A stretch of DNA of 64,000 nt from Actinoplanes sp. N902-109 (GCF_000389965.1 NC_021191.1:1055501-1119500); one strand, 5' to 3'. Shown: positions 24,448 to 33,651, counted from the stretch's first letter. Numbers and translations are program-made. Notes: a model not told the origin generated them from the sequence alone.

Positions 24448-27134
24448 CCGACGACGAGGTGCTCACCGATTGTCTGCGCGCGGTGCTGCGCCAGGCGGAC
24501 GCCCCGGACTGGCGGATCGAACCGGGCGACTTCTGGTGCCACGCCCAGCCGCCCGGCCGTCGCCTGCTGATCCAGGGCTGGAAGCTGCACATCTCGGCGA
24601 CCCCGCTGGCCGCGCCGCTCGTGCTGAGCCGGGTCGCCCGCGTCCTGGTCCGCCGGGAGCTGCCGTTCAAGTTCGCCAGGACCCTTGATCGCGTACGGGA
24701 CCAGGGCTCGCGCCTCGCCGACCGGGCAGCCGGCGGGAAGTTCATCACCGTCTACCCCGGGCTGCGCGATGACGAACTGCGTGACCTGGCCGAGGAACTG
24801 CACCGCGCGACGCTCGGGCTGCCCGGTCCCGGGGTGTTGTCCGACCGCGTCTACCGGCCGGGCAGCCTGGTGCACTACCGGTACGGCGTCCACGGCGGCG
24901 TCCCGATGCTGAACAACGACGGTCTGCGCGAGGCCATGCTGGTCGCACCGGACGGCAGCCTCGCCACCGACGAACGCAAACCGTGGTACTCGCCGCCGGC
25001 CTGGGCGCCGCGCGACCCGTTCGACCCCGTCCCGCACCGGACCGCGGAGCCGCCGCAACGGTCCAGGCCGCGGCCCGTCCTGCTGGGCGGCCGGTACGAG
25101 GTGCACAAGGTGATCCGGCACGACTTCCCGGGCAGCGTCTACCGCGCGACGGACCGGGTCACCGGCACGAAGGTGATCGTCAAGCAGGGCCGCCCGCATG
25201 CCGGGTCCGACCTGTTCGGCGAGGATGTGCGCGACCGCCGCCGGCACGAGGCCGAGATGTTGCGGCGCTTCGCCGGCACCGGGATCACCGCCGGCTTCGT
25301 CGACCTGTTCGAGCAGCAGGGTGACCTGTTCCTGGTGCAGGCCGAGCTCACCGGCGTGACGCTGCGCCAGTGGGTGTCCTCCGCGGTGCTCACCGACACC
25401 GGCGAGCCGCAGTGGGGCGTGCCGGTGGACGATGCGCTGCGGATGGCCCGCGAGTTGATCGAGCTGGTCGGGCGGGTGCACCGGGAGGGCTGGGCGCTAC
25501 GTGATCTGAGCCCCAACAACGTCATGGTCACCTCCGACGGGCTGCGCCTGATCGACCTGGAGGCGCTGGTGCCCGCGGGTGCGATCGCCGCGCGGCTGGC
25601 CACCCCCGGGTACGCCGCGCCGGAGCTGCGCGCCACCCCGTACGGTCCGGTGCCCATCACCGCGGACCTGTACGCGCTGGGCGCCGTGCTGTTCCACCTC
25701 GGCACCGCGGTCGATCCGGTCCTGCTGCCCGACGACGGCGACGAGCGGCCGCGGCAGGACCGGCTGCGGCGCTGGCTGGCCGAGCTGGCGGTGGCCAACC
25801 CGGCGGCCCGGCTGCTGGCACCCGCCGTCGCCGCACTGACCCGCGACGACCCGGCCCGCCGCCCCGGCCTCGACGACCTGGAGTTCGACCGTCCGTGGCG
25901 GGCCGAGCGACACCGCCCCGACGTGAAACAGCTCGCCGACGACGCGATCCAGCACCTGATCGCGACGATGGACACCGGGGCGCCCCGGCTCTGGGCGCCC
26001 GGTTCCAGCGGCGCCAAGACCGACCCGCTCAACGTCCAGCACGGCGCCGCCGGTGTCCTCGGTGTGCTGACCCGCGCATTTACCGCCCAGTCCGAGGAAA
26101 ACCTGCGCAGCGCGGTGGCTGCCGCGGCCGGTGCCGTCAGCCGCCGGGCGGTCGGCGAGCCACGGCTGCTGCCGGGCCTGCACTACGGGCGTTCCGGTAC
26201 GGCGTGGGCCCTGCTCGACGCCGGTGTCGCGCTCGCCGATCCGCTCCTGGTGGACGGAGCCGCCGATCTCGCCGCTCGGGTGCCACTGGCCTGGCCGAAC
26301 CCGGACGTCTGCCATGGCACGGCCGGGGCCGGCCTGACCCAGCTGCGGTTCTGGGAAGCGACCGGCCGGCCGGAGTTCCTCGACCGCGCGGTCGAAGCCG
26401 CCGGTGCCGTCGCCGACGTCGCCGACCAGAGCGACGGCGGGCTGCTCTGGCGGGTTCCCGCGGACTTCTCCTCGCTGCTGGCCGGGGCCGCCCACCACGG
26501 CTTCGCCCACGGCACCGCGGGCATCGCAACGCTGCTGCTGGCGGTGGGCCGCACCACGGGGGACGAGCGCTTCCTGGACCTCGCCGGCCTGGCCGGCCGG
26601 ACCCTGCGGGCCGCTGCCGAGATCACCGGCGCCGGCGCCCGCTGGGCCGCCGGTCCCGGGCCCGGTGCCGCCCTCACCCACTGGTGCAGCGGTTCCTCCG
26701 GGGTCGGCACGTTCCTGGTGCGGCTGTGGCAGCACGACGGCGACGACCGCTGGCTGGAACTGCTCGACCAGGCAGCCCGGGCGGTGCACGGCGCGCGCCG
26801 GCACGCCGGTCCGGGGCAGTGCCACGGGCTCGCCGGGGACGCCGACTTCCTGCTCGACCTGGCCGAGGCGACCGGCCGGGAGCGCTACCGCAGCTGGGCC
26901 GAGGACGTCGTCACCTGTATCTACCTGCAGGACGTCGTCCGGGACGGCCGCACGGTGGTGCCCGACGAGAGCCGCGGCGGCGTGCTCGCGGAGTTCAGCG
27001 GTGGCCTGGCCGGCGTGCTGGCCCTGCTGCTCCGGTTGCGCGACGGCGGGCCACGGATGTGGCTGCCCGGTGCCGCCCAGGTTTCCGCACCCGGATCCGG
27101 GCGCGGTGCATCCCAGGACCCGGAGGGGAGGTGA
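24444..27134 (+). CDS. lanL: Class IV-type lanthipeptide synthetase (lyase-kinase-cyclase)
   Basis: 896 residues in three domains. Lyase (about 1-205): GWKLHISAT and PFKFAR, then KFITVYPG and HYRYG, matching phosphoSer/Thr lyases. Kinase (about 212-490): GGRYEV, catalytic Lys about 247 (VIVKQG), LRDLSPNN (Asp354, Asn359) and LIDLE (Asp371). Cyclase (about 500-870): HGTAG repeats and all three zinc ligands, Cys748 (HWCSG) and Cys793-His794 (QCHG). Retained zinc ligands define class IV LanL; class III LanKC enzymes lack them. It phosphorylates and dehydrates Ser/Thr and joins Cys to form lanthionine rings. The stop lies inside the ribosome site of the precursor gene. Confidence 0.92.
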   Translation: MTDDEVLTDCLRAVLRQADAPDWRIEPGDFWCHAQPPGRRLLIQGWKLHISATPLAAPLVLSRVARVLVRRELPFKFARTLDRVRDQGSRLADRAAGGKFITVYPGLRDDELRDLAEELHRATLGLPGPGVLSDRVYRPGSLVHYRYGVHGGVPMLNNDGLREAMLVAPDGSLATDERKPWYSPPAWAPRDPFDPVPHRTAEPPQRSRPRPVLLGGRYEVHKVIRHDFPGSVYRATDRVTGTKVIVKQGRPHAGSDLFGEDVRDRRRHEAEMLRRFAGTGITAGFVDLFEQQGDLFLVQAELTGVTLRQWVSSAVLTDTGEPQWGVPVDDALRMARELIELVGRVHREGWALRDLSPNNVMVTSDGLRLIDLEALVPAGAIAARLATPGYAAPELRATPYGPVPITADLYALGAVLFHLGTAVDPVLLPDDGDERPRQDRLRRWLAELAVANPAARLLAPAVAALTRDDPARRPGLDDLEFDRPWRAERHRPDVKQLADDAIQHLIATMDTGAPRLWAPGSSGAKTDPLNVQHGAAGVLGVLTRAFTAQSEENLRSAVAAAAGAVSRRAVGEPRLLPGLHYGRSGTAWALLDAGVALADPLLVDGAADLAARVPLAWPNPDVCHGTAGAGLTQLRFWEATGRPEFLDRAVEAAGAVADVADQSDGGLLWRVPADFSSLLAGAAHHGFAHGTAGIATLLLAVGRTTGDERFLDLAGLAGRTLRAAAEITGAGARWAAGPGPGAALTHWCSGSSGVGTFLVRLWQHDGDDRWLELLDQAARAVHGARRHAGPGQCHGLAGDADFLLDLAEATGRERYRSWAEDVVTCIYLQDVVRDGRTVVPDESRGGVLAEFSGGLAGVLALLLRLRDGGPRMWLPGAAQVSAPGSGRGASQDPEGR

Positions 27135-27139
27135 TAACA

Positions 27140-27286
27140 ATGGAGATGGACATCAACGCGCTGCAGATGCTCGAGGAAGAGGAGCAGACCGAGGCCTTCG
27201 GCCGGTTCCCCTGCACCGATGCGTCCTGCTCGGCGGCGAGCTGCGCCAGCGTCGCGAGCTGTGGTTTCACGACTGGCGGCTGGTGA
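27140..27286 (+). CDS. lanA: Lanthipeptide precursor, ALQxL-type, four-Cys core
   Basis: 48 residues. The leader starts MEMDINALQMLEEEEQ and carries the ALQxL motif (7-11), as in the ALQxL class IV precursor family. The core, from about Pro24, has Cys25, Cys30, Cys35 and Cys41 spaced x4, x4, x5; each of the last three is preceded directly by Ser (ASC, ASC, ASC). Ser29, 31, 34, 37, 40 and Thr26, 44, 45 are available for dehydration, and the tail is GFTTGGW. A near-perfect ribosome site, GGAGGTGAT (27127-27135), lies 4 bases before ATG and overlaps the lanL stop, so strong expression is likely. The leader cleavage site and ring pattern are unknown. No leader peptidase gene is adjacent. Confidence 0.9.
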   Translation: MEMDINALQMLEEEEQTEAFGRFPCTDASCSAASCASVASCGFTTGGW

Positions 27287-27313
27287 GCCGGCGGGTGCTG
27301 AGCTGAGGGATCG

Positions 27314-27341
27314 CCCGGCCGGTCGGCGCCGGCCGGCCGGG
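27314..27341. terminator. Bidirectional hairpin after lanA
   Basis: CCCGGCCGG (27314-27322) pairs perfectly with CCGGCCGGG (27333-27341). It separates lanA from the convergent ROK gene; no T-tract is present. Confidence 0.6.
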
Positions 27342-27348
27342 ATGACCC

Positions 27349-28527
27349 TCACCCCAGCGGATCCGCCAGCAGCCGCTCGAACGCGAGTTCCGCCGCTCCG
27401 ATCAGGGCGGCGTCGCGGCCCAGTTCCGGGGTGCGCAACCGGATCTCGTCGCGGCAGGCGGGCAGCGCCACCTCGGTGAGCCGGCTGCGGATCTGTGCGG
27501 CGGCGACCAGGTAGATGTCGCGCAGTGTGCCGCCGAAGATCACCGCCTCCGGGTTGAAGATGTTGACCAGGTTGCCGACGCCCAGGCCCAGCCAGTCGCC
27601 GACCTGCCGGACCGCCTGCTGGGCCACCCAGTCGCCGCGCATCGCCGCGTCGACCACCGCCAGCACCGCCTCGCGGCCGCTGCGGTCTGCCCGGCCGGCC
27701 AGCTTGAGCAGCGGGTACTCGCCGATCTCGGTCTCCCAGCAGCCGCGTGAGCCACAGCTGCAGAGCCGCCCGTCGGGGTTGACGACCATGTGGCCGACCT
27801 CGCCGCCGTACCCGCCGTGCCCGGTGATGCGCCGCCCTCCGGCGATGATCCCAGCCCCCACCCCGACGTCGCCGTACAGATAGATGACGTTGTCCCGGCC
27901 GGCCGCCGCGCCGCGGGTGTGCTCGACCATGGCCGACACGTCGGCGATGTTGCCCACCAGCATCGGCCCGGCATCGCCGATCCGCTCGGCCAGCGCCTCG
28001 CCGACCGGTTCGTCGACCCAGCCGATGGTCGGGGCGAGCCGGACCATCCCGTCGGCCCGGCGCACCATGCCGGCGATCGCCAGCCCGGCCCCGACGTTGC
28101 GCGCATCCTCCGGCGCGGCGGCGCGCATGTCGCGGATGAACCCGGCGAGCGGCTGCACCGCGTCGACCACCTGCATGCCCCGCGGGCGGGGGGCCTCACG
28201 CCGGTCCAGGATCCGCCCGCCCAGCCCGACCCGGGCCGCTCGCAGCCGGTCGACCTCGATGTTCAGCGCGTACGCATGGACCTTGACGGACTCGGGCCGG
28301 ACGACCAGTGACGGTCGTCCGGCCCGGCCGGTTTCCCTTGGTCCCTTCTTCTCGGTGACGAGTCCCGCGGCGACGAGGTCCGCGGTCAGCGCCCCGATGG
28401 TGCTGCGGTTGAGGCCCAGGCGGGTGGTGAGCTCCGCGCGGGATGTAGCACCATGAATGTGGACGTATCGCAGTAGTGTGCCCAGATTGTGTCGGCGGAC
28501 GTCCTCCTGGGTGGGGGCCGTCCGCAT
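27349..28527 (-). CDS. xylR: ROK family repressor, probable xylose-type regulator
   Basis: 392 residues. N-terminal winged helix (about 8-65: GTLLRYVHIHGATSRAELTT, then LGLNRSTIGALTADLVAAGLV), then a ROK sugar-kinase-like domain with DVGVGAGII, GGYGGEVGHMVVNPDG and the zinc motif CSCGSRGCWE. It is the last gene of the xylFGH-type operon, starting 3 bases after the permease stop, so it probably represses its own transporter operon; the sugar is inferred from family resemblance only. Confidence 0.85.
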   Translation of the reverse strand: MRTAPTQEDVRRHNLGTLLRYVHIHGATSRAELTTRLGLNRSTIGALTADLVAAGLVTEKKGPRETGRAGRPSLVVRPESVKVHAYALNIEVDRLRAARVGLGGRILDRREAPRPRGMQVVDAVQPLAGFIRDMRAAAPEDARNVGAGLAIAGMVRRADGMVRLAPTIGWVDEPVGEALAERIGDAGPMLVGNIADVSAMVEHTRGAAAGRDNVIYLYGDVGVGAGIIAGGRRITGHGGYGGEVGHMVVNPDGRLCSCGSRGCWETEIGEYPLLKLAGRADRSGREAVLAVVDAAMRGDWVAQQAVRQVGDWLGLGVGNLVNIFNPEAVIFGGTLRDIYLVAAAQIRSRLTEVALPACRDEIRLRTPELGRDAALIGAAELAFERLLADPLG

Positions 28528-28530
28528 CGG

Positions 28531-29784
28531 CTACCTGTTGCCCGTCGTGGCTGCTCGCCGTCGCGACAGCGCGTCCACGCTCGCCGCCAGCAGCAGGATC
28601 AGCCCGGTGACGATGAACTTCGTGCCGGAGCTGAAGCCCATCAGGCCCATGCCGTTGTCGATGACCGCGATCACCGCCCCGCCGATGACCGCGTCGAAGA
28701 CCCGGCCCTTGCCACCGAAGAGGCTGGTGCCACCGATGACGGCCGCGCCCACGGCGTACAGCAGGACGTTGCTGCCGCCGGAGTTGGGGTCGACCGAGTT
28801 GGCCCGGCTGGCCGCGATGATGCCGCCGATGGCGGCCATGAACGAGCCGATCACGAACACCGAGATGCGGATCCGGTCGACCGGGATGCCGGCCCGGCGG
28901 GCCGCCTCGGTGTTGCCGCCCACCGCGTAGACGTGCCGGCCGTAGGTGGTGCGCGCCAGCACGAACGTCCAGATGACCATGATGACCGCGATGATAGGTG
29001 CCACGATCGGCACCCCCTTCACCGAGATCACCACCGGGTTGATGCTGCGCTCCTTGGTCAGCACGGCGACCGCGGCGAACACCAGCACGGCCAGCCCGAG
29101 CACCCGGGCGCCGACGATGCTGATCGGGTCGGTGGGCAGACCCCGGACGGCCCGGCCGCGGACCTTGATCAGCTGTGCCGCGGCGTACCCGGCGACGGCG
29201 ACGATCGCGAGGATCCAGCTCCACGCCACCGGGATGTTCTTGTTGGCCAGCGACAGCACGAAGGAGTCCCGGATCGAGACGTTCTTGCCACCGCTGAGCA
29301 GCACCAGCAGGATGCCCTGGAACGCCAGGAAACCGGCCAGCGTGACGACGAACGACGGGATGCCCAGCTTGGCGACCAGGAAGCCGAGCACGTAACCGAT
29401 CGCCAGACCGGTGAGGAGAGCGACCGGGATCGCGGTGTACCAGTCCCAGTTGTGATCGGTCAGCAGGATCGCCATGACCGCACCGCAGACGCCGCTGGCG
29501 AACCCGGCGGACAGGTCGATCTCGCCCAGCAGCAGGACGAACACCAGCCCCATCGCGATGAAGATGACCGCGGCACCCTGCGGGAACAGGTTGGCGAAGT
29601 TGGTGGCGCTGAAGAAGGCCGGGCGGGCGATGCCGAAGACCAGGCAGAGCACCACGAGGCCGAGGATGGCCGGGAGGCTGCCGATGTCGCCACCGCGCAC
29701 GCGGCCCCAGTAGTCGTGCAGGTGGCTGGCTACCGTCGGTTTGACGACCTGGACCGCGGTGCCGGAGGTGGTCGTGGTGGTCAT
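28531..29784 (-). CDS. xylH: Sugar ABC transporter permease (XylH-like)
   Basis: 417 residues, highly hydrophobic with about ten membrane helices; family motifs include GEIDLSAGFASGVCGAVMA and GGNTEAARRAGIPVDRIRIS, and the late GGTSLFGGKGRVFDAVIGG. This is the BPD_transp_2 family used by ribose/xylose importers. The start overlaps the stop of the ATPase gene (ATGA). Confidence 0.9.
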   Translation of the reverse strand: MTTTTTSGTAVQVVKPTVASHLHDYWGRVRGGDIGSLPAILGLVVLCLVFGIARPAFFSATNFANLFPQGAAVIFIAMGLVFVLLLGEIDLSAGFASGVCGAVMAILLTDHNWDWYTAIPVALLTGLAIGYVLGFLVAKLGIPSFVVTLAGFLAFQGILLVLLSGGKNVSIRDSFVLSLANKNIPVAWSWILAIVAVAGYAAAQLIKVRGRAVRGLPTDPISIVGARVLGLAVLVFAAVAVLTKERSINPVVISVKGVPIVAPIIAVIMVIWTFVLARTTYGRHVYAVGGNTEAARRAGIPVDRIRISVFVIGSFMAAIGGIIAASRANSVDPNSGGSNVLLYAVGAAVIGGTSLFGGKGRVFDAVIGGAVIAVIDNGMGLMGFSSGTKFIVTGLILLLAASVDALSRRRAATTGNR

Positions 29785-30587
29785 GCGTCGGCTCCCGGGG
29801 TGATGTCGGTGAAGCCGGCGCCCGGCTTCTCGGGCGGCAGGCCGATGTTCCCGCTGCGGCCGGCGGTGATCAGCTCGACCACCTGCGAGTGCGTGACATC
29901 CGTGGTCTTGACCTGGGCGGCGGTACGGCCGAGGTACAGGGCGGCGATGCGGTCCGACACGGCGAACACGTCGTTCATGTTGTGCGAGATCAGCACCACG
30001 CCGAGGCCGTTGTCGGCCAGCCGGCGGACGAGTTCGAGCACCTGAGCGGTCTGGGCGACACCGAGCGCGGCGGTCGGCTCGTCGAGGATGACCACCCGGC
30101 TGTTCCAGAGCACGGCCTTGGCGATCGCGACGGTCTGGCGCTGGCCGCCGGAGAGGCTGGCGACGAGCTGGCGCAACGACTTCACAGTGCGCACCGACAG
30201 GCTGGCCAGCGTCTCACCAGCCATCTGCTCCATCGTCGGCTCGTCCAGGACCAGCCCGCGGACCTTCTCCCGGCCGAGGAACATGTTCTGCACGATGTCC
30301 AGGTTGTCGCACAGCGCGAGGTCCTGGTAGACCACTTCGATGCCCAGCTCGGCGGCATCGCGGGGGCTGTTGACGGCGACCTGGTTGCCGTCGAACGTCA
30401 CCGTGCCCGCGTCGATGGTGTAGATCCCGCTGATGCACTTGACCAGAGTGGACTTGCCGGCGCCGTTGTCGCCGACGAGCGCGGTGACCTCGCCGGGGTA
30501 GACGCTGAGTCCGACGTCGTGGAGCACCTGGACGGGACCGAAGCTCTTGTCGATCCCGCGCAGCTCCAGAAGAGGTGTCGCGGCCAC
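29781..30587 (-). CDS. xylG: Sugar ABC transporter ATP-binding protein, single-domain
   Basis: 268 residues: Walker A VGDNGAGKSTLVK, signature SLSGGQRQTVAIAKAV, Walker B VVILDEPTAALG and switch His in LISHNMND. Many XylG/RbsA proteins are about 500 residues with two fused ATPase domains; this one has a single domain and would act as a homodimer, as in FrcA-type importers. Confidence 0.9.
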   Translation of the reverse strand: MAATPLLELRGIDKSFGPVQVLHDVGLSVYPGEVTALVGDNGAGKSTLVKCISGIYTIDAGTVTFDGNQVAVNSPRDAAELGIEVVYQDLALCDNLDIVQNMFLGREKVRGLVLDEPTMEQMAGETLASLSVRTVKSLRQLVASLSGGQRQTVAIAKAVLWNSRVVILDEPTAALGVAQTAQVLELVRRLADNGLGVVLISHNMNDVFAVSDRIAALYLGRTAAQVKTTDVTHSQVVELITAGRSGNIGLPPEKPGAGFTDITPGADA

Positions 30588-30669
30588 GGATGGTTCTCCC
30601 TTGTCGATGCGCCGCCGCCCACGCCCCGGCCAGGCGTGGGCGGCGCCGGTTGTCAGCCGGTGTGCGAGG

Positions 30670-31773
30670 TCAGCTGACGCCGTTGTCCGTGCAGAGCTTG
30701 GCGAAGTCGCCGGTGCAGAGCTGGTCCTTGGTCACGAAGCCGTCCGCGACGACGTCCTTGACGGTGGCCTTGGTGATGGCCTTCGGGGTGAGCAGCACGG
30801 CGGGAACGTCCTTGTTCGACTCCGGGTCCGTCACCTTCTGGCTGACCGCCTTCTTCTCCCCCTTGGCGAGCGAGATGGCGAGGTCGGCGGCGGCGTCGGC
30901 CTCCTGCTTGATCGCCTTGTAGACGGTCATGCACTGGTCACCGGCGAGGATGTTCTGCAGGCCCTGCACGGTCGCGTCCTGGCCGGTGACCGGGACCTTG
31001 CCGTTGAGGCTCTGCTTCTTGAGCACCGAGATGACCGCGTTGCCGAGGCCGTCGTTGGCCGCCAGCACGCCCTTGATCTTGTTGTTCGAGGTGAGCATCT
31101 GCTCGAAGATCGTCGCAGCCTGGGCGTTGTCCCAGTCCGGCACCGACTGGTCCGGGCCCTTCACGTAATCGCCCGAGTCGTACTTGGGCTTGAGGACGCC
31201 GTCGTAGCCCTCCTTGAACAGGGTGGCGTTGTTGTCGGTGGGGGAGCCGTTGAGCTCCGCCACCACCGGCTTGCTCGCCTTCATGTCGGTCAGGCACTGC
31301 ACGAGGCCCTCGCCCTGCAGCTTGCCGACCGCGGTGTTGTCGAAGCTGACGTAGTACTGCGCATTTCCGCCGAGCGTGAGGCGGTCGTAGTCGATGGTCG
31401 CGATGCCCGCCTGGGTGGCCTTGTCCAGCACCGCCTTGCCGGTGCCGGAGTCCAGGTTGACGATCATGAGCACCTTGACGCCGCTGGAGATCATGCCGTC
31501 CGCGATCGTCTGGAACTGGCTCTTGTCGCCCTGGGCGTTCTGGATGTCCACCGGCACCCCGGCCGCGTCGAACGCCGCCTTCAGGAACTTCGGGTCGTCG
31601 GAACCCCAGCGCTGGGAGCTGGCCGTGTCCGGCAGGATCACGCCGACCTTGCCGATCGACGAGCCGCTGCCACTGCTGCTTCCGGAGTCGTCACCGCTGT
31701 CACCGCCGCACGCGGCCGTGCTGCCGGCAGCCAGCAGACCCACCGCGGCAAGAGCGAACATTCCCTTACGCAT
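30670..31773 (-). CDS. xylF: Sugar-binding lipoprotein of the ABC importer (XylF-like)
   Basis: 367 residues. Signal peptide with lipobox ending in Cys22 (GSTAAC), then a Gly/Ser linker and a type I periplasmic-binding fold: GVILPDTASSQRWGSDDPKF, DYDRLTLGG and AANDGLGNAVISVL, typical of D-xylose/ribose binding proteins. First gene of the operon xylF-xylG-xylH-ROK, 82 bases ahead of the ATPase gene. Confidence 0.9.
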   Translation of the reverse strand: MRKGMFALAAVGLLAAGSTAACGGDSGDDSGSSSGSGSSIGKVGVILPDTASSQRWGSDDPKFLKAAFDAAGVPVDIQNAQGDKSQFQTIADGMISSGVKVLMIVNLDSGTGKAVLDKATQAGIATIDYDRLTLGGNAQYYVSFDNTAVGKLQGEGLVQCLTDMKASKPVVAELNGSPTDNNATLFKEGYDGVLKPKYDSGDYVKGPDQSVPDWDNAQAATIFEQMLTSNNKIKGVLAANDGLGNAVISVLKKQSLNGKVPVTGQDATVQGLQNILAGDQCMTVYKAIKQEADAAADLAISLAKGEKKAVSQKVTDPESNKDVPAVLLTPKAITKATVKDVVADGFVTKDQLCTGDFAKLCTDNGVS

Positions 31774-31987
31774 TCCTCGAGTCCTCTCGGATCAATCCGG
31801 ATCTTGCCTCGGATTCCCATGGCACGCGTATCCGGGACTGCCCTCGAGGAGATGTGTCGGGCACCGTATTCCGGTTACGCGCCGCGGCACAACCGGCACG
31901 TGCCGGTGAAGGTGCCGCACAACGTGACGCTAGGTCACTTTGGTAGCCGAAATCGGTGCTTTTCCGGAAGGCGAGGACTATCGGTAT

Positions 31988-32470
31988 TTATGTCCGGATC
32001 GGGGCGACGACGGCGTCCGTCAGCCGGATCAAGTCGGCCGGGGTGAGGGACACCTGCAGGCCGCGCCGACCGGCCGAGACGTACATCAGCTCCAGCGCCG
32101 GTGCCGAGTCGTCGATCACCGTCGGCAGGCGTTTGCGCTGCCCGAGCGGGCTGATGCCACCGCGGACGTAGCCACTGCTGCGCTCGGCGGCCGCGCGGTC
32201 GGCCAGCGCGGCCTTCTTGCCGCCGGCCGCGGCGGCCAGCGCCTTGAGGTCCAGCTCGCCGGTGACCGGGACGACGCCCACGGTCAGCGCGCCGTCCACC
32301 TCGGCGATCAACGTCTTGAACACGGCCGCCGGGGACACCCCCAGGGCCTCGGCGACCAGCGCGCCGTAGTGCGGGGAGTCCGGTGAGACGTCGTACGGAT
32401 GCAGCTCATGGGGCACCTTGGCCGTCGAGAGCAGAACCGTCGCCGGGGTTCCCGCTGCTTTTTTAGCCAC
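31988..32470 (-). CDS. ybaK: Cys-tRNA(Pro)/Cys-tRNA(Cys) deacylase (YbaK family)
   Basis: 160 residues, GTG start. Hydrolyses mischarged Cys-tRNA(Pro). Family motifs: ALGVSPAAVFKTLIAEVDG, VVPVTGELDLKALA and YVRGGISPLGQRKRLP, with the conserved substrate-binding Lys in VFKTL. The gene overlaps the end of the upstream methyltransferase gene by 8 bases, so the two are coupled. Confidence 0.9.
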   Translation of the reverse strand: MAKKAAGTPATVLLSTAKVPHELHPYDVSPDSPHYGALVAEALGVSPAAVFKTLIAEVDGALTVGVVPVTGELDLKALAAAAGGKKAALADRAAAERSSGYVRGGISPLGQRKRLPTVIDDSAPALELMYVSAGRRGLQVSLTPADLIRLTDAVVAPIRT

Positions 32471-33632
32471 GACAGATCATAACTACGGGGGCATTCGCCA
32501 CCCTGGTCAGCACCAGGGCCGCCGGGGCCGGACCATTCAGCCGCAGATCCCGGCGCAACTGCTCGGGCTCCAGCGCGGAACCGCGTTTGCGGATCTCGAC
32601 CCGCCCGACCCCGCGCTCGCGCAGCAGGGCCCGCAGCCGCTTCAGCGAGAACGGCAGCACGTCGGTGATCTCCAGCTGCCGGGCGAACGGGGTGTCCACC
32701 GGTTCGTCGGTGTAGACGTACGCGATGTCCGGGTCGGCCAGCCGCCCACCGATGGTGGCGGCGAACTCCGCGACCAGATGCGAGCGCACCACCGCCGGGT
32801 CCGGGTCGTGGAGGAACGCGCCGACGGCCCCCACCGGCGCGGCCTCCCGGCCGGAACCGTTCAGTTCGGCGCCGTCCGGCAGCAAACTCGCCCGCCGCGC
32901 ATATTCGGCAAGCGGCCCGCACCAGAAGGCCGCCTCCACCAGATCGCCGTCGACGCTCACCCACTCGCCCTCGGCACCCGGCGGCAGCAGGTCGTGGTCG
33001 ATGCCGGGAGCGAGCTTCAGGACCGTTCGCGGTACGCGGGTGGGCAGCCCGGCGATGAAGTCCCACGACGGCGACCACGAGCGCGGATCCATGACCCGCC
33101 CCCGGCCGGCCCGGCGCCGCGCCGGGTCGGCGAACACCGCGTCGTACTTCTCCACCGGCACCGTCGTGGCGTCGGCACAGCTGACCTCGACCAGATCGGC
33201 GAGACCGGCCGCGGCGGCGTTGGCGGCGGCCACCGCCGCCGTCAGCGGATCGGCGTCCACGGCGTGCACCCGGATGCCCTGCCGGCCCATGGCCAGCGCA
33301 TCCGAGCCGAGCCCGCAGCCCAGGTCGGCCACGCTGGTCACCCCGGCCGCCCGCAACCGCGCGGCGCGCCGGTCCGCGACCACCGCCCGGGTGGCCTGCT
33401 CGAAGCCGGGCCGGGTGAAGAACATGCCGGCCGCCGCCGCGCCGAACTTGCCCACCGCGCGGCGGCGCAGCTCAGCCTGGGTCAGCGCGGCGGCGGCCAG
33501 GGGGGCGGCGATGCCCTGCGCCCGCAGCGCCGAAGCCGCGGTCAGCGGGTCGCCACCGGCCACCGCCGCGGCGGCGGCCAGGGCATCCAGGCCCGCGGGT
33601 GTCTGCAGGGCGGCAAGCAGTTCGAGGTCCAC
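32463..33632 (-). CDS. Class I SAM-dependent methyltransferase with THUMP-like C-terminal domain
   Basis: 389 residues, GTG start. Rossmann core motifs: VADLGCGLGSDALAMG, VHAVDADPLT and VFADPARR. The C-terminal 80 residues (LRALLRERGVGRVEIRKRGS) match the THUMP-like region of actinobacterial putative RNA/protein methyltransferases. Substrate unknown. Reads away from groES, so the CIRCE region lies between the divergent genes. Confidence 0.8.
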   Translation of the reverse strand: MDLELLAALQTPAGLDALAAAAAVAGGDPLTAASALRAQGIAAPLAAAALTQAELRRRAVGKFGAAAAGMFFTRPGFEQATRAVVADRRAARLRAAGVTSVADLGCGLGSDALAMGRQGIRVHAVDADPLTAAVAAANAAAAGLADLVEVSCADATTVPVEKYDAVFADPARRRAGRGRVMDPRSWSPSWDFIAGLPTRVPRTVLKLAPGIDHDLLPPGAEGEWVSVDGDLVEAAFWCGPLAEYARRASLLPDGAELNGSGREAAPVGAVGAFLHDPDPAVVRSHLVAEFAATIGGRLADPDIAYVYTDEPVDTPFARQLEITDVLPFSLKRLRALLRERGVGRVEIRKRGSALEPEQLRRDLRLNGPAPAALVLTRVANAPVVMICRG

Positions 33633-33651
33633 GTGACGACATTCTGCCGTG

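Noticed and set aside
24444..27134. Class III LanKC (labionin-type) synthetase
   Set aside because: All three cyclase zinc ligands are present, which class III enzymes lack.
27140..27286. Precursor as a pure sactipeptide
   Set aside because: The four Cys would fit, but the directly adjacent complete LanL and the ALQxL leader make a lanthipeptide the primary call; radical SAM chemistry may be additional.
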